Source of the DNA: Tunturibacter psychrotolerans
GTDB taxonomy: Bacteria > Acidobacteriota > Terriglobia > Terriglobales > Acidobacteriaceae
Direction: 5' to 3'
Length of the DNA stretch: 64,000 nt
Assembly: GCF_040359615.1 (NCBI RefSeq)
Contig: NZ_CP132942.1
Span: forward strand, 2,914,001 to 2,978,000
Positions 54,396-63,519 of the stretch are shown here, in pieces (positions within the stretch are counted from its first letter, which is position 1; each line of letters opens with the position of its first letter). The position numbers were made by a program, and so were the translations under genes. The notes under the pieces were generated by a model that saw only the letters and a program-made list of their open reading frames with translations, did not search any database and was not told the origin of the DNA.

Positions 54396-54527
54396 ACACT
54401 ATGTTCATTATAACGGAGCTGATGGAACAAATACGCAAAGGCTACCTTTTTGATTCGAAGAGGGATAGCCATTCGGCGGCTTGACAGTTTTTTCAAGCCT
54501 GATGGGGTTGCCATCTCTTGCGATATG

Positions 54528-55319
54528 TCAGTAGCCGGGCGCGGAAGTGGTTGGTTCGATCGTGTGGCCGGCTAGTTCGTTGACGATTTTGACACTGGCG
54601 CTGGCTCCTATTCGGGAGGCTCCGGCTCTGAGCATGGTCTTGGCGTCGGCGAGTGAGCGTATGCCGCCAGAGGCTTTGACCCCGGCGCGAGTGCCGGCTA
54701 TGCCGCGAAGCAGGCCGATGTCGTCGGCAGTAGCGCCCCCGGTGGAGAAGCCGGTGCTGGTTTTGAGGAAGTCGGCTCCGGCGGAGAGTGCGAGCTCTGA
54801 GGCGCGGAGTTTTTCTTCGAAGCTGAGGAGGCAGGTTTCGAGGATGACCTTGACGATGGCTCCGGCTGCGTGGGCAAGCTCGACGACGCCGTGAATTTCC
54901 TGACGGATGGCCTCGTAGTCGGCGGTCTGGCCGGACTTGAGGAGGCCGATGTTGAGAACCATGTCGATGTCGTGTGCGCCGTGGCGGAGCATGTGGGCGG
55001 TCTCTTCGTGTTTGGAGGCGGAGAGAGTGGCGCCGAGGGGGAACCCGATGACGACGCCGACGGGGATGCCGGTGCCCTGAAGTGCTGCGGCGGCGAGCGA
55101 GACCCAGGTGGGGTTGATCATGGCGCAGGCGAAGCGGTGTTCGGCGGCCTCGTTGCAGAGCTGAAGAACCTGGGTGCGGGTGGCCTCGGGCTTGAGGAGG
55201 GTGTGGTCGAGGACGGCGGCGAGGTTTTGCGGGGAAGAGAGGGTGTGTGCGGCGAAGGCTTCGGCGTCGAAGTGCTCTGGGCCGTGGGGGTGCGGATCGG
55301 TGATGGACAGCGTATTCAA
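54528..55319 (-). CDS. deoC: Deoxyribose-phosphate aldolase
   Basis: Splits 2-deoxyribose-5-phosphate to glyceraldehyde-3-phosphate and acetaldehyde in nucleoside breakdown. The 263-residue TIM-barrel protein has LDHTLLKPEATRTQVLQLCNEA at the start, the Schiff-base lysine in DFLKTSTGFSTGGAT and the second lysine in GVKASGGIRSL. The N-terminal about 40 residues are an extension. A terminator lies downstream. No other nucleoside-salvage gene is adjacent apart from hpt further on. Confidence 0.95.
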   Translation of the reverse strand: MNTLSITDPHPHGPEHFDAEAFAAHTLSSPQNLAAVLDHTLLKPEATRTQVLQLCNEAAEHRFACAMINPTWVSLAAAALQGTGIPVGVVIGFPLGATLSASKHEETAHMLRHGAHDIDMVLNIGLLKSGQTADYEAIRQEIHGVVELAHAAGAIVKVILETCLLSFEEKLRASELALSAGADFLKTSTGFSTGGATADDIGLLRGIAGTRAGVKASGGIRSLADAKTMLRAGASRIGASASVKIVNELAGHTIEPTTSAPGY

Positions 55320-55625
55320 AAAAGTGCTCCTTCGGCGAGGGGAGGTGTTCGCGCCGGGTTACTTTCTATCATACCGGGGTCAGGGCTGGCTTTTTTGCGG
55401 TGGCCCTGAGGAGATAGAGCGGTTGCGGAGGAGAGTTGACAGGAAACGGCAATCCCACAACTCTTTATCGTTTGCGAGCCAGTTCTCAATGAGGGAAAGG
55501 CCTGTTCTCTTCAGTTGAGAACGCCTGAGTGGATTACTTCAGGGAAGCCGACTTTTCGGGACTGTTCGGCCCTCGATGAGTTGAATCAGCGATTCAGCCA
55601 CAAGGGAAATGTGGGAGGGTTCCTG
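55320..55625. other. Intergenic region between YceI gene and deoC
   Basis: 306 bases; contains the upstream leader of deoC (ATG preceded by GAAGGAGCAC-type sequence on the minus strand). An imperfect inverted repeat TCAGGGC / GCCCTGA (55380-55386 and 55403-55409) flanks a T6 tract. No gene is supported. Confidence 0.5.
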
Positions 55626-56333
55626 TTAGGGAGTAGTGGGTTTTGCGTCTGCTTCAACGTCAATCTCGATATCGACATCGGGTGCCGTTAAATCGCCCAC
55701 TTCTGCGGAATTATCGCGCGCCCCCATGTCGAATTCAGCACGCTTCGTGGCTGCAGTTCCATGGAACGCGACCCTTGCTGGCTGGTTCGGTTTTGTATCG
55801 GCGAAGGCCCCGCTATATTTGAAGGTGAGCGGCACTACTTTGGTAACGCCATGCATGGTCAGCGAGCCGTCCATCCGCCAGAGATCTGCCGAGACACGAT
55901 GAATGCCCCGCCCTTGATAGGTCATTGTCAAAAACTTCTTCACATCAAAATATGCGTCACTGCGAAGATCTTCATCGCGTTGGCTGACCTGCGTGCTGAT
56001 CGTAGCGACATCGATCGTGACGTCTACACTGCAAGCGGCTGGATCCGGCGATACGGTGATGGTCCCCGAAATTTGGTCGAAACGGCCGCGCACACGTCCC
56101 ACCAGATGGTGCCAGGCGCTAAAATAAGCAAAACTGTGACGCGAATCTATCTTGTAGGTCCCCGGAGCTGGAAGCGCCGGAGTTTCGACGTCCTTGTGGA
56201 CAGCTGTGGCAGGAGGCTGTTGCGCCATCGCAGAGGTCCAAGACCCCGCGCAAATTGCCAAAAACAGAGTACCGACTCCTACGAAATCCGGCAGCCTTTT
56301 GACGATCGTTCTTCCTGCATTCCTGTCAATCAT
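55626..56333 (-). CDS. YceI family periplasmic protein
   Basis: A 235-residue exported lipocalin-like protein: signal segment (about 15-38, VGVGTLFLAICAGSWTSAMAQ), then APGTYKIDSRHSFAYFSAWHHLVGRVRGRF, TISPDPAACSVDVTIDVATIST and FFDVKKFLTMTYQGRGI with the family His/Asp pattern. YceI proteins bind polyisoprenoid-type lipids. Role unknown here. The upstream region is shared with the membrane protein at 56657. Confidence 0.9.
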   Translation of the reverse strand: MIDRNAGRTIVKRLPDFVGVGTLFLAICAGSWTSAMAQQPPATAVHKDVETPALPAPGTYKIDSRHSFAYFSAWHHLVGRVRGRFDQISGTITVSPDPAACSVDVTIDVATISTQVSQRDEDLRSDAYFDVKKFLTMTYQGRGIHRVSADLWRMDGSLTMHGVTKVVPLTFKYSGAFADTKPNQPARVAFHGTAATKRAEFDMGARDNSAEVGDLTAPDVDIEIDVEADAKPTTP

Positions 56334-56656
56334 CTGGCTAGCCTCCGATTGATTTGCAGCTGACCATCTTTATTTGCCTCTGACACTTGAAGCCATCGAG
56401 CTGTTCCCAGAAGGGGCTCGGCGGACTCTTTGGATCACTAAAAAAAACAACATGGAACTTTGCACGTGTATTTCCAAACCACACGCTATATTTATCTTCT
56501 ACTTAGTGAGCGCGTCGACAGAACGTGTGTCCAGCGATCGAAGAAGACGTCCACAATTGGACATTCAACAACTTGTCACCTAGCCCCAACAGGGTTCAAG
56601 GAGCGACGCTGTTCCAATTATGGAACCGATCAGGCCGCCCTGCCGTAGTGACGGAA
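56334..56656. other. Divergent intergenic region upstream of YceI and a membrane protein
   Basis: 323 bases, AT-richer, containing the promoters of two divergent genes. Short open frames here (about 56374-56583) have no coding character. No clear promoter pair was identified. Confidence 0.4.
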
Positions 56657-57139
56657 ATGAACGATGGCTCGGCGAATCAATCTTCGGCGACGCGCGTGTG
56701 GATTCCGATTGGAGCCGCACTTTTCTTGATAGCCTTGACTGTATCCGCATGGGTTGTCCCACAGCTTCGGCTTCTTCACCTCCTCCAGGCGTTCATTTAT
56801 GTTGTCATCGTGATTCTTGCGCGCCGCAATAGTGTGTGGGGGTTTGGCGCGGGCGTCACGATTGGGGTCGTCTGGAACAGTCTTAATCTCTTCGTGACTC
56901 ACCTCATGGAGGCGGGAGCGGTCGCATTCTGGTTTCTCGTGCATACCGGTCAGGTGCGGCGGCCCGAAACCATGATGGTGACACTCGGTGGCATCGGACA
57001 CTTCGTTCTCATCATTGCTTGCCTGGCCGCGCTCTTTGATCAGACGACGGAAGATAAAAAGTGGTGGAAGTTCGTTGGCGGAGGCGCGTGGACGCTCGTA
57101 TATTTCATCCTGATTATCGCTGTCGCGCGACCGCGGTAG
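56657..57139 (+). CDS. Membrane protein of unknown function
   Basis: A 160-residue protein with about four transmembrane helices (about 15-33, 40-56, 62-80 and 104-124) and a soluble C-terminal tail containing DQTTEDKKWWKF. I do not recognise a family. The ATG at 56657 is preferred to a GTG nine bases upstream; GTGACGGAA precedes it. Third-position use is mixed, unlike the G-rich genes after it. Confidence 0.65.
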   Translation: MNDGSANQSSATRVWIPIGAALFLIALTVSAWVVPQLRLLHLLQAFIYVVIVILARRNSVWGFGAGVTIGVVWNSLNLFVTHLMEAGAVAFWFLVHTGQVRRPETMMVTLGGIGHFVLIIACLAALFDQTTEDKKWWKFVGGGAWTLVYFILIIAVARPR

Positions 57140-57394
57140 CTTTCGAAAATAGTTTCCCACCTCATCCAAGTCTGTGTCTCGCGATGCGGTCTTCGATTGC
57201 TGGCCGGATTGCGAAGAAATCGATTTAGGGGCAGCAGATTACTACCGGCAAACGCGCTTCTCGTCACCTATACAAAGCCAACGGCTCGCAATCTCAATGA
57301 GCGGCATATCGCCAATGAACTCATCGAAGCCCGTCCATGAGGGAAAGGCCTGATATCACCAATTGGCACAGGCGAGCGGTGCAAGGCCGGATCG

Positions 57395-58246
57395 CTATGG
57401 GCTTTGAGCGGGCGGGTCGAGGTACTTGATGAGGATGACTTCGTTTCCCAGTTCGTTGTAGATGAGCTCGTCGACGGTGCCGGCGGCGAGCAGAAGGCCA
57501 TAACCTCCAGCGCGCATGCCTTGCTGGTTACGTCGTACGATGTGGGCCGTGGGGTCGTCGGAGGAGTTGGAGTGGACTGCATGGGTGATGTCTTCCTTGC
57601 GGAATCCGGCGCCTGGATCGCGTACCCGAAAGGTCATGGTGCGGGCAGTGCGGATGGCGTTCACTTCGACGACCTGATCGGGATTGAACTTGGCGCCGTG
57701 CTCCATTGCGTTGACGAGGATCTCGCGGAGCGCCAGCATGATGTCCTGGCGTGCGGTCTCGGGCAGTTGCGCGGCAAACTGTCGGGCAAAGGTCATGAGA
57801 CGGTCGGCAGTGGCGAGGCGGCAGTTGACTCGGAGGGCGATCCAGCCGGGGCGTGCCGAGAGGACTTCAATATCTTCGTTCGACTGGTCGCCGGTAGCTG
57901 CGTTGCGCGCGACGCAGGCGATCTCGTCCGCGTCGAAGGGAGGAGTGAAGCATCCGAAGACGCGTGCGCGAAGAGCGGCGATGATCTCGTTCGGTGTGCT
58001 GTGAGGAGCGAGAACGATGCACTTGAGATTGGGCCGAATGACGCGCATCTCCTGGAGGAGGGCGAGGGCTTCTTCGATGGCGCTGTCGGCGCTGGTGACG
58101 ATGACACTGAATGCGCGGGCGCGGAGTTGGTGGAGGGCATCGATATGCCCGGCGGCATACTCGAACGGGAGATCGGCGGCGGTGAGGAGTTCACCGATCT
58201 CGCGGCTGACAGGGGTTTGACTGTCGATGATAAGAACTCTGCTCAT
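57395..58246 (-). CDS. Receiver-like domain plus HATPase (RsbW-type) protein with degenerate receiver
   Basis: A 283-residue protein. The N-terminal about 120 residues have a receiver fold (VLIIDSQTPVSREIGELLTAADLP), but the phospho-acceptor strand reads FSVIVTSADS, with a Ser where Asp is expected, and the conserved Lys is missing (GCFTPPFDADE), so it is a pseudoreceiver. The C-terminal part is an HATPase domain of the anti-sigma kind: ALREILVNAMEHGAKFNPD with the N-box Asn, and GAGFRKEDI plus QGMRAGGYGLLLAAGTVDEL. Such proteins may be serine kinases of anti-anti-sigma factors, matching the SpoIIE-type phosphatases in the window. The ATG at 58246 (MSRVLIID) is used. Confidence 0.8.
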   Translation of the reverse strand: MSRVLIIDSQTPVSREIGELLTAADLPFEYAAGHIDALHQLRARAFSVIVTSADSAIEEALALLQEMRVIRPNLKCIVLAPHSTPNEIIAALRARVFGCFTPPFDADEIACVARNAATGDQSNEDIEVLSARPGWIALRVNCRLATADRLMTFARQFAAQLPETARQDIMLALREILVNAMEHGAKFNPDQVVEVNAIRTARTMTFRVRDPGAGFRKEDITHAVHSNSSDDPTAHIVRRNQQGMRAGGYGLLLAAGTVDELIYNELGNEVILIKYLDPPAQSP

Positions 58247-58396
58247 GGCGCCTTTCAAGGGAATGGGTTGATTTTAGATCAGGATAACGATTCTTATGAG
58301 CATGATGAAGAGGTGAAGAGCGCGAAATAGAGTTTTGGGTTTGGGTCGATTTGTGTTGCTCGACATCAAAAGGGAGTGAGTAAAGACGACGTAACG

Positions 58397-59449
58397 ATGA
58401 AGCTTCGACTTTCGGTGCTGGATCAGAGTCCGGTTCCGGCGGGGAGTTCTCCGGCCCAGGCATTGGAGAACTCGATTGAGCTGGCGCGACTGGTGGATGG
58501 GCTGGGATTTCGCCGGTTCTGGATGTCGGAGCACCATGCGATGGATACGCTGGCGTGTACGGCTCCGGAGGTGATGCTGGCGCGGATTGGCGCGGAGACG
58601 AAGACGATACGAATTGGGTCGGGTGGAATTATGCTGCCGCACTATACGTCGCTGAAGGTGGCGGAGTGTTTTCGGATGCTGCATGCGCTTTATCCGGACA
58701 GGGTTGATTTGGGGATTGGGCGTGCGCCTGGGGGTGGCCCGATTGAGGCGCTCGCGTTGAAACGGGATCGGAAGACGAGGATGCTGGATGATTTTCCGGA
58801 CCAGGTGAGCGAGCTGCTCGCGTTTCTTGGACATCACTTTCCGGAGGGACATCCGTTTGCGGGAATTCGGGTTTCGCCCGAGATGCCGGGTGGGCCCGAT
58901 GTGTGGATGCTGGGGTCGAGTATGTGGAGCTCGGCGGCGGCGGTGGAGTTTGGGCTGCCTTATTCGTTTGCACATTTTTTCAGTCCGGTGCATACGCGGG
59001 CGGCGATTGAGACTTATCGACGGAGCTTTACGAAGAGTATCTATCGGAGTAAGGCTGAAGCTACGGTGGCGGTGGGTGTGATCTGTGCGGAGACGCAGGA
59101 GGAGGCGGAGTTTCTGTCTTCGAGCGTGCGGCTGCTGCAGCGGAGGATTCGGCAGGGGGATCGGAGGCCAGTGGCTTCGCCGGACGATGCAGTGAGGGAG
59201 TTGAGGTTGCTGGGTGATATGCCGATGGAAGAAGGGGAGTGGCCGCGGTACTTTGTGGGGACTCCGGCTAAGGTGCGTGGTGAGTTGGAGAAGATGGCGG
59301 AGGAGTTGGGGATTGGGGAGTTGATAGTGAATACGATCGTGTGGGATCACGCGAAGCGGCTGCGAAGCTATGAGCTGTTGGCGGAGGAGTTCAACCTGAA
59401 TGCAGTTCCAGTTGCTGAAGGTGAAGCTGTCTTTGAAGGGAAGAGATAG
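58397..59449 (+). CDS. LLM-class flavin-dependent oxidoreductase (luciferase-like)
   Basis: A 350-residue TIM-barrel flavoprotein: RLSVLDQSPVPAGSSPAQAL at the start, GLGFRRFWMSEHHAMDTLACTAPEV, and IRIGSGGIMLPHYTSLKVAECFRML, all typical of the bacterial luciferase superfamily. Substrate and cofactor (FMN or F420) are not clear. The start is the ATG at 58397; a GTG 21 bases earlier with AGGGA close before it is possible. Codons are strongly G-ending, opposite to genes before 44 kb. Confidence 0.9.
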   Translation: MKLRLSVLDQSPVPAGSSPAQALENSIELARLVDGLGFRRFWMSEHHAMDTLACTAPEVMLARIGAETKTIRIGSGGIMLPHYTSLKVAECFRMLHALYPDRVDLGIGRAPGGGPIEALALKRDRKTRMLDDFPDQVSELLAFLGHHFPEGHPFAGIRVSPEMPGGPDVWMLGSSMWSSAAAVEFGLPYSFAHFFSPVHTRAAIETYRRSFTKSIYRSKAEATVAVGVICAETQEEAEFLSSSVRLLQRRIRQGDRRPVASPDDAVRELRLLGDMPMEEGEWPRYFVGTPAKVRGELEKMAEELGIGELIVNTIVWDHAKRLRSYELLAEEFNLNAVPVAEGEAVFEGKR

Positions 59450-59481
59450 AAGGTAAGAAATAGTTCAACAGGAGAGTGCCC

Positions 59482-59961
59482 ATGAGATTTGCCCGACTCT
59501 GGATTCTCGGTAGCTTTGTTGCAGGCACTTTAGCGTTGGCACAGAATGGGGCTGCTGCCAGACCTGACGTGCAATTCAAAAACTCGTCCGATATCAGCTC
59601 TCCTGCTGGTTACAGCCATGCTGTTGTGGTCAACAGCGGCAAGATAGTGTTTCTCTCCGGACAGGTGGGATTGGATAAACATGGAGAGATGGTTGGGAAG
59701 GACGACTTCCACGCGCAGGTTGCACAGGTGTTTGCAAATCTCCGGTCTGCGCTGTCGGCGGCTGGTGCGACACCTAGTGATCTCGTGAAATTGAACTACT
59801 ACATTGTCGGTCTGAACCACGATAAGTTAGTTGCGATTCGTGATGTTCGCGATCAGATGATCAACAAGGAACATCCGCCGGCCAGCACACTTGCGGGCGT
59901 GCAAACTCTCTTTCGTGAAGATGCGTTGATTGAGGTTGAAGCGGTTGCGGTGATTCCGTAG
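59482..59961 (+). CDS. Exported RidA-like protein
   Basis: A 159-residue RidA/YjgF fold protein preceded by a signal peptide (1-20, MRFARLWILGSFVAGTLALA). Fold motifs are IVFLSGQVGLDKHGEMVG and FREDALIEVEAVAVIP. The Arg that RidA needs for imine deamination (the R of ARLPKD in known enzymes) aligns with Leu here (QTLFRED). So it is exported and probably not an enamine/imine deaminase of the classic type. The ATG at 59482 has GGAG 8 bases upstream; a GTG two codons before it is possible. Confidence 0.8.
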   Translation: MRFARLWILGSFVAGTLALAQNGAAARPDVQFKNSSDISSPAGYSHAVVVNSGKIVFLSGQVGLDKHGEMVGKDDFHAQVAQVFANLRSALSAAGATPSDLVKLNYYIVGLNHDKLVAIRDVRDQMINKEHPPASTLAGVQTLFREDALIEVEAVAVIP

Positions 59962-59992
59962 TTAGGGCGTTTGGGTGGTCAGTTCCTGATGT

Positions 59993-60982
59993 TCATTGGT
60001 TATAGGGGTACTCCTGAATCCAATGAAAGCCTCTTGAGGTGAGGGGAGATGGTGGCGGTTGGGTGCGCGAAGCGAGACTTTGATGGAGGCTGATCGCTGA
60101 GTGAATGCTCTGAAAGAGAAATATTGCGAGGATTGCGATCTTGAACACGATGGCGGCACGCTGAAGCCATAGCTGCTTGAAGAATGGTTGGCGAAGATTC
60201 GATGGCGCGGTCGAACGGTTCAACACAAAAACGCGGAGTAGCTTTTGCGCTTCGGGCAGCGTGAGAAACAGAGCAAGCGATAGGAGATTGAGAGAGTAGA
60301 GCTTTACCGGGACGTCGTAGCAGAAGTTCAACATGACGACGTTCAGCATTACGGCGAATGCAGTGATGGAACCTAGAAGCGCGGTGCGGCGAAAGAGAAG
60401 TAGGATTGCAGGCAGGAGTTCGGCACATCCGCTGAAGACTGTATAAGGCGTCGAAAAGCCCATAAAGTTCCAAAGGAGAGCCATGGGCGATGATTGACCG
60501 TAGCTCTCCGCCAGTTGTCGCGATTGAAGGTGGGAGAACTGGGTTGGAGCAATCTTCGCAAAGGCATAGCCGAAGAGCGCGAACGCTAAAGCGTAGCGAG
60601 CGAAGACTCGCAACCAGCCGTGAAGGCTGATGTAGTGCGGCCTGCGCCGATCCAGAATGGTCCAGAGAGTGCCGACTCCGGCTGCAGCGATTGCGGTAGC
60701 GCATAGTCGAAGGTAGGCGAGGAGTGTATCGCCGCTACCCGTGTAGTGAGGAATGGCCTGAGTGGGATCGATATCGAAAAAATGGACAAGTCCCCAACTG
60801 ATGGCCCGGTCCCAAACAAAGTTGTAGAGGCTCGCGAGCGATTGTGCGCCTGGGATTACGTTTAGGACCGATGGAAGGTAGTACAGAACGAGATAGCAAA
60901 AAGCCAAACGGAAGAGAATGCGTTTGGCAAGATGCCACTGCGTTTCCTCGAAGTGCTCGACAGGAGTACGGTCTTCGGTCAT
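59993..60982 (-). CDS. DoxX-like polytopic membrane protein
   Basis: A 329-residue protein with six to eight hydrophobic helices. The segment FSGCAELLPAILLLFRRTALLGSITAFAVMLNVVM is like the DoxX signature (a GExLxGxxLLxxRTALLG pattern). A conserved His and Asp/Asn appear in YNFVWDRAISWGLVHFFDIDP. The C-terminal tail is polar. Function in membrane redox or lipid handling is suggested for the family. The call is moderate. Confidence 0.65.
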   Translation of the reverse strand: MTEDRTPVEHFEETQWHLAKRILFRLAFCYLVLYYLPSVLNVIPGAQSLASLYNFVWDRAISWGLVHFFDIDPTQAIPHYTGSGDTLLAYLRLCATAIAAAGVGTLWTILDRRRPHYISLHGWLRVFARYALAFALFGYAFAKIAPTQFSHLQSRQLAESYGQSSPMALLWNFMGFSTPYTVFSGCAELLPAILLLFRRTALLGSITAFAVMLNVVMLNFCYDVPVKLYSLNLLSLALFLTLPEAQKLLRVFVLNRSTAPSNLRQPFFKQLWLQRAAIVFKIAILAIFLFQSIHSAISLHQSLASRTQPPPSPLTSRGFHWIQEYPYNQ

Positions 60983-61025
60983 GAGGACGAAGGATGTCTA
61001 CTTTCGCGTATCGTTTCGTGCGTAG

Positions 61026-61589
61026 TTAGTGACCGGCGACTTCAGCGGGGAAGATGCGGATGTCTTCGACGCCGCGGTAGCGCTCGGCGTAGTCCATGCC
61101 GTAGCCGATGACGAATTGGTTGGGGATCTTGAAGGCAATGTAGTCGGCTTCGATGGGGACGAGGCGGCGCTCGGGTTTGTCGAGACAAGTTGCGATCTTG
61201 AGCGATGCGGGTTTGTGCTGGAGCATAAGGCCGCGGAGGTAGCTAAGTGTGAGGCCGGTGTCGAGGATGTCTTCGACGATGATGACGTGCTTGCCTTCGA
61301 TTGGGTTGTCGATGTCCTTGATGAGCTTGACGGCGCCGGAGGAGACGCGGGCGCGGCCGTAGCTGGAGACGGCGACGAAGTCGAAGGTGTTGTCGACCTG
61401 GATGGCGCGCGCGAGATCGGCGAGGAAGATGGCTGCGCCTTTGAGAACGCCGATTAGGACGATGGATTGACCTTTGTAGTCGGCGGAGATCTGGGCTCCA
61501 ATTTCGCGGGTGCGATCGGCGATCTGTTGTTTGGAGAAGAGAATCTCCATCTCTGCGGCGGGGGGGAAGACGGGCGTGCTGGAGGACAT
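61026..61589 (-). CDS. hpt: Hypoxanthine phosphoribosyltransferase
   Basis: Converts hypoxanthine and guanine plus PRPP to IMP and GMP. The 187-residue product has EILFSKQQIADRTREIGAQI, VLIGVLKGAAIFLADLAR, the PRPP motif HVIIVEDILDTGLTL and PIEADYIAFKIPNQFVIGYGMDYAERYRG. The ATG at 61589 (MSSSTPVF) is used; the upstream open frame (MPQPPIRV) is 12 codons longer. Divergent from lgt by 66 bases. Confidence 0.95.
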   Translation of the reverse strand: MSSSTPVFPPAAEMEILFSKQQIADRTREIGAQISADYKGQSIVLIGVLKGAAIFLADLARAIQVDNTFDFVAVSSYGRARVSSGAVKLIKDIDNPIEGKHVIIVEDILDTGLTLSYLRGLMLQHKPASLKIATCLDKPERRLVPIEADYIAFKIPNQFVIGYGMDYAERYRGVEDIRIFPAEVAGH

Positions 61590-61655
61590 AAGGGATAGGC
61601 TAACGCGAATAGGGGGCTGAGGCAAAGGCCGCTATACTTTAAGGGAGCGAGGATT

Positions 61656-62507
61656 ATGTTTCCCTATATCGATATTGGCCCGATTCACCTGGGTACGTTT
61701 GGGCTGTTGCTTTGGCTTGCGGCGGTGGCAGCGACGGTGGTGCTGCATAAGAATTTTGTTCGGAATGGCGTGGATGCCGATGCGCTGAATGTTGTCGCGT
61801 TTGTCGTGATCGCTGGTGTGCTGGGTGCGAAGGCGTGGCATGAGCTACAGAACCCGGCGGATTTGTATGCGGCGTTCCGGCAGATAATTGCTCCGGGATG
61901 GAGTCGGCCGTTTGCGGTGGCGATGGACTTTTTGCACTGGTTTCAGGCGGGATTTGCGTGGTTTGGTGGGATGCTGGCCGGGATCGCGATGCTAATGTGG
62001 CAGGGCAGTCTGGCGAAGCCGGATGGGCTGTCTGCGGGGAAGGCTGCGGTGCGGATGCTGGACCTGGCTACGCCGGCGGCTGCGGTTGGGTATGGCGTGG
62101 GGCGGATTGGATGTTTGACCTCTGGCGATGGGGATTACGGGATTAACACGACGCTGCCTTGGGGAGTGCACATGGCGAAGAATGCGTTGGTGCTGCCTAC
62201 TCCGCCGGATGCTCTGGTGCAGCCTACGCCGGTGTATGAGTTTTTGTTTGCGATGGCGCTGGCGTGGCTGCTTTGGCAGCTGGGCAAAAAAGCGAGGCCA
62301 CTTGGCTGGATGACTGGGCTGTATCTTTCGCTGAGTGGGATTGCGCGTTTTCTGGTTGAGTTTGTGCGGGTGAATCCGCGGCTCTATTGGGGTATGAGCA
62401 ATGCGCAGGTTGCGGCGCTGGGGTCGGTGGTGGTGGGGTTGGTTGTAATGGTGGCTACGCGGCGTGGGACTGTGGTGGTTTCGCCGGTGGTGGAGATGAG
62501 TTCGTAA
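61656..62507 (+). CDS. lgt: Prolipoprotein diacylglyceryl transferase
   Basis: Integral membrane enzyme that attaches diacylglycerol to the lipobox cysteine of prolipoproteins. The 283-residue protein has seven or so helices, the signature VGYGVGRIGCLTSGDGDYGI (the G-x-x-x-x-R-x-G-C segment with the catalytic Arg), and MTGLYLSLSGIARFLVEFVRVNPR. The start MFPYIDIGPIHLGTFGLLL is typical. Several lipoprotein-like genes exist in the window. Repeat A copy 6 follows 7 bases after the stop. Confidence 0.95.
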   Translation: MFPYIDIGPIHLGTFGLLLWLAAVAATVVLHKNFVRNGVDADALNVVAFVVIAGVLGAKAWHELQNPADLYAAFRQIIAPGWSRPFAVAMDFLHWFQAGFAWFGGMLAGIAMLMWQGSLAKPDGLSAGKAAVRMLDLATPAAAVGYGVGRIGCLTSGDGDYGINTTLPWGVHMAKNALVLPTPPDALVQPTPVYEFLFAMALAWLLWQLGKKARPLGWMTGLYLSLSGIARFLVEFVRVNPRLYWGMSNAQVAALGSVVVGLVVMVATRRGTVVVSPVVEMSS

Positions 62508-62513
62508 GGACAG

Positions 62514-62568
62514 TGTCCTGCCGGACGGGCTCGCTGCGCGCGATGCGGTCACTTCGTGACTTATATAC
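62514..62568 (-). repeat. Dispersed structured repeat A, copy 6
   Basis: Reverse-oriented copy after lgt: tail TGTCCTGCCGGACGGGC, a second hairpin with paired changes (TCGC-GCGCA-GCGA on the minus strand) and an intact first hairpin (GTCAC-TTC-GTGAC). Confidence 0.9.
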
Positions 62569-62581
62569 TGCTTCGCTTGTG

Positions 62582-62620
62582 CTCCCGTTGGTCGTGTTCA
62601 ACGATTTCGACCAACGGGAG
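62582..62620. terminator. Strong hairpin between convergent lgt and aqpZ
   Basis: Perfect 13 bp stem CTCCCGTTGGTCG / CGACCAACGGGAG with a 13-base loop, 18 bases before the aqpZ stop. It lacks a clear T tract but sits where a bidirectional terminator is expected; CTCCCGTTGG also occurs in the hairpin between repeat-A copies 2 and 3. Confidence 0.6.
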
Positions 62621-62637
62621 TACTAGAGGCAGCCTGT

Positions 62638-63372
62638 TTATGGTTTGTCGCGGGACATCTCTTCGCGGAGGGTTGGTTGTGGGGCTGCGAAGAAGGCTGT
62701 GGAGATAAGGCCGCCCAGAATCGCGCCGAGGATGGGAGCGAGCCAGAAGAGCCAGAGTTGACTGAGTGCCCAGCCACCGACGAAGATCGCGGGCCCGGTG
62801 CTGCGGGCTGGGTTGACCGAGGTGTTGGTGACGGGAATGCTAATGAGATGGATCAGCGTAAGACATAGACCGATGGCGATGGGGGCGAATCCTTTGGGGG
62901 CGCGCTCGTCGGTGGAACCGAGGATGACGAGCAGGAAGAAGGCTGTCAGGACAACCTCTGCGACGAAGCAGGCGATGAGCGAATAACCGCCGGGGGAGTG
63001 GTCGGCGTAGCCGTTGGAGGCGAATCCGGCGGCGAGGGAGAAGCCGGGTTTGCCGCTGGCGATGAGGTAGAGAACACCGGCGCCAGCGACAGCTCCGACG
63101 ACCTGAGCGACGATGTAGGCGGGGAGCTCGGAGATGGGGAAGCGCCGGGCGGTGACAAGACCGATGGAGACTGCGGGGTTGAGATGGCAGCCGGAGACGT
63201 GGCCGATGGCGAAGGCCATGGTGAGAACGGTGAGGCCGAAGGCTAAAGCGACACCGACGAAGCCGATTCCAAGGTTGGGGAAAGCTGCTGCGAGGACGGC
63301 GCTACCGCAACCGCCGAAGACGAGCCAGAAGGTACCGAAGAACTCAGCTGTTGCGCGTTTTGAAAGATCCAT
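62638..63372 (-). CDS. aqpZ: Aquaporin Z (MIP family)
   Basis: A 244-residue water channel with six helices and both NPA boxes: [11 protein letters not shown] (about 60-70) and [14 protein letters not shown] (about 182-195). The start is [21 protein letters not shown], as in AqpZ, and the His before the first NPA box and the Arg after the second fit the narrow water-selective filter. It passes water, and possibly small neutral solutes, through the inner membrane. Confidence 0.96.
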   Translation of the reverse strand: MDLSKRATAEFFGTFWLVFGGCGSAVLAAAFPNLGIGFVGVALAFGLTVLTMAFAIGHVSGCHLNPAVSIGLVTARRFPISELPAYIVAQVVGAVAGAGVLYLIASGKPGFSLAAGFASNGYADHSPGGYSLIACFVAEVVLTAFFLLVILGSTDERAPKGFAPIAIGLCLTLIHLISIPVTNTSVNPARSTGPAIFVGGWALSQLWLFWLAPILGAILGGLISTAFFAAPQPTLREEMSRDKP

Positions 63373-63519
63373 GGATAGCCTTTCTTGCTGGTGAATTCAC
63401 CGTTGATCTCATGTTGATGTGGCATAACGCATGTGCTGGGGCCGGATTGTGGGGAGGGCGGAAGTCTAGCATAGGGCGGTGATTTCCGGGTTAGAATCTT
63501 GCAGAATGAGTTAGTCGTG

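Larger units (their letters stand above)
54046..54527. other. Intergenic region with element C copy 2 and a terminator
   Basis: A 482-base gap between two minus-strand genes. It holds a C6-A-C10 tract (54223-54240), element C copy 2 (54223-54350), and the deoC terminator (54360-54395). A short AT-rich part (54400-54470) precedes the deoC stop. No gene is supported. Confidence 0.6.

Noticed and set aside
56374..56583. Short open frames in the YceI upstream region as small genes
   Set aside because: Overlapping short frames without ribosome-binding sites or recognisable sequence.
58274..59350. A 358-codon minus-strand frame rich in Arg/Pro/His
   Set aside because: Antisense of the luciferase-like gene; composition typical of a shadow.
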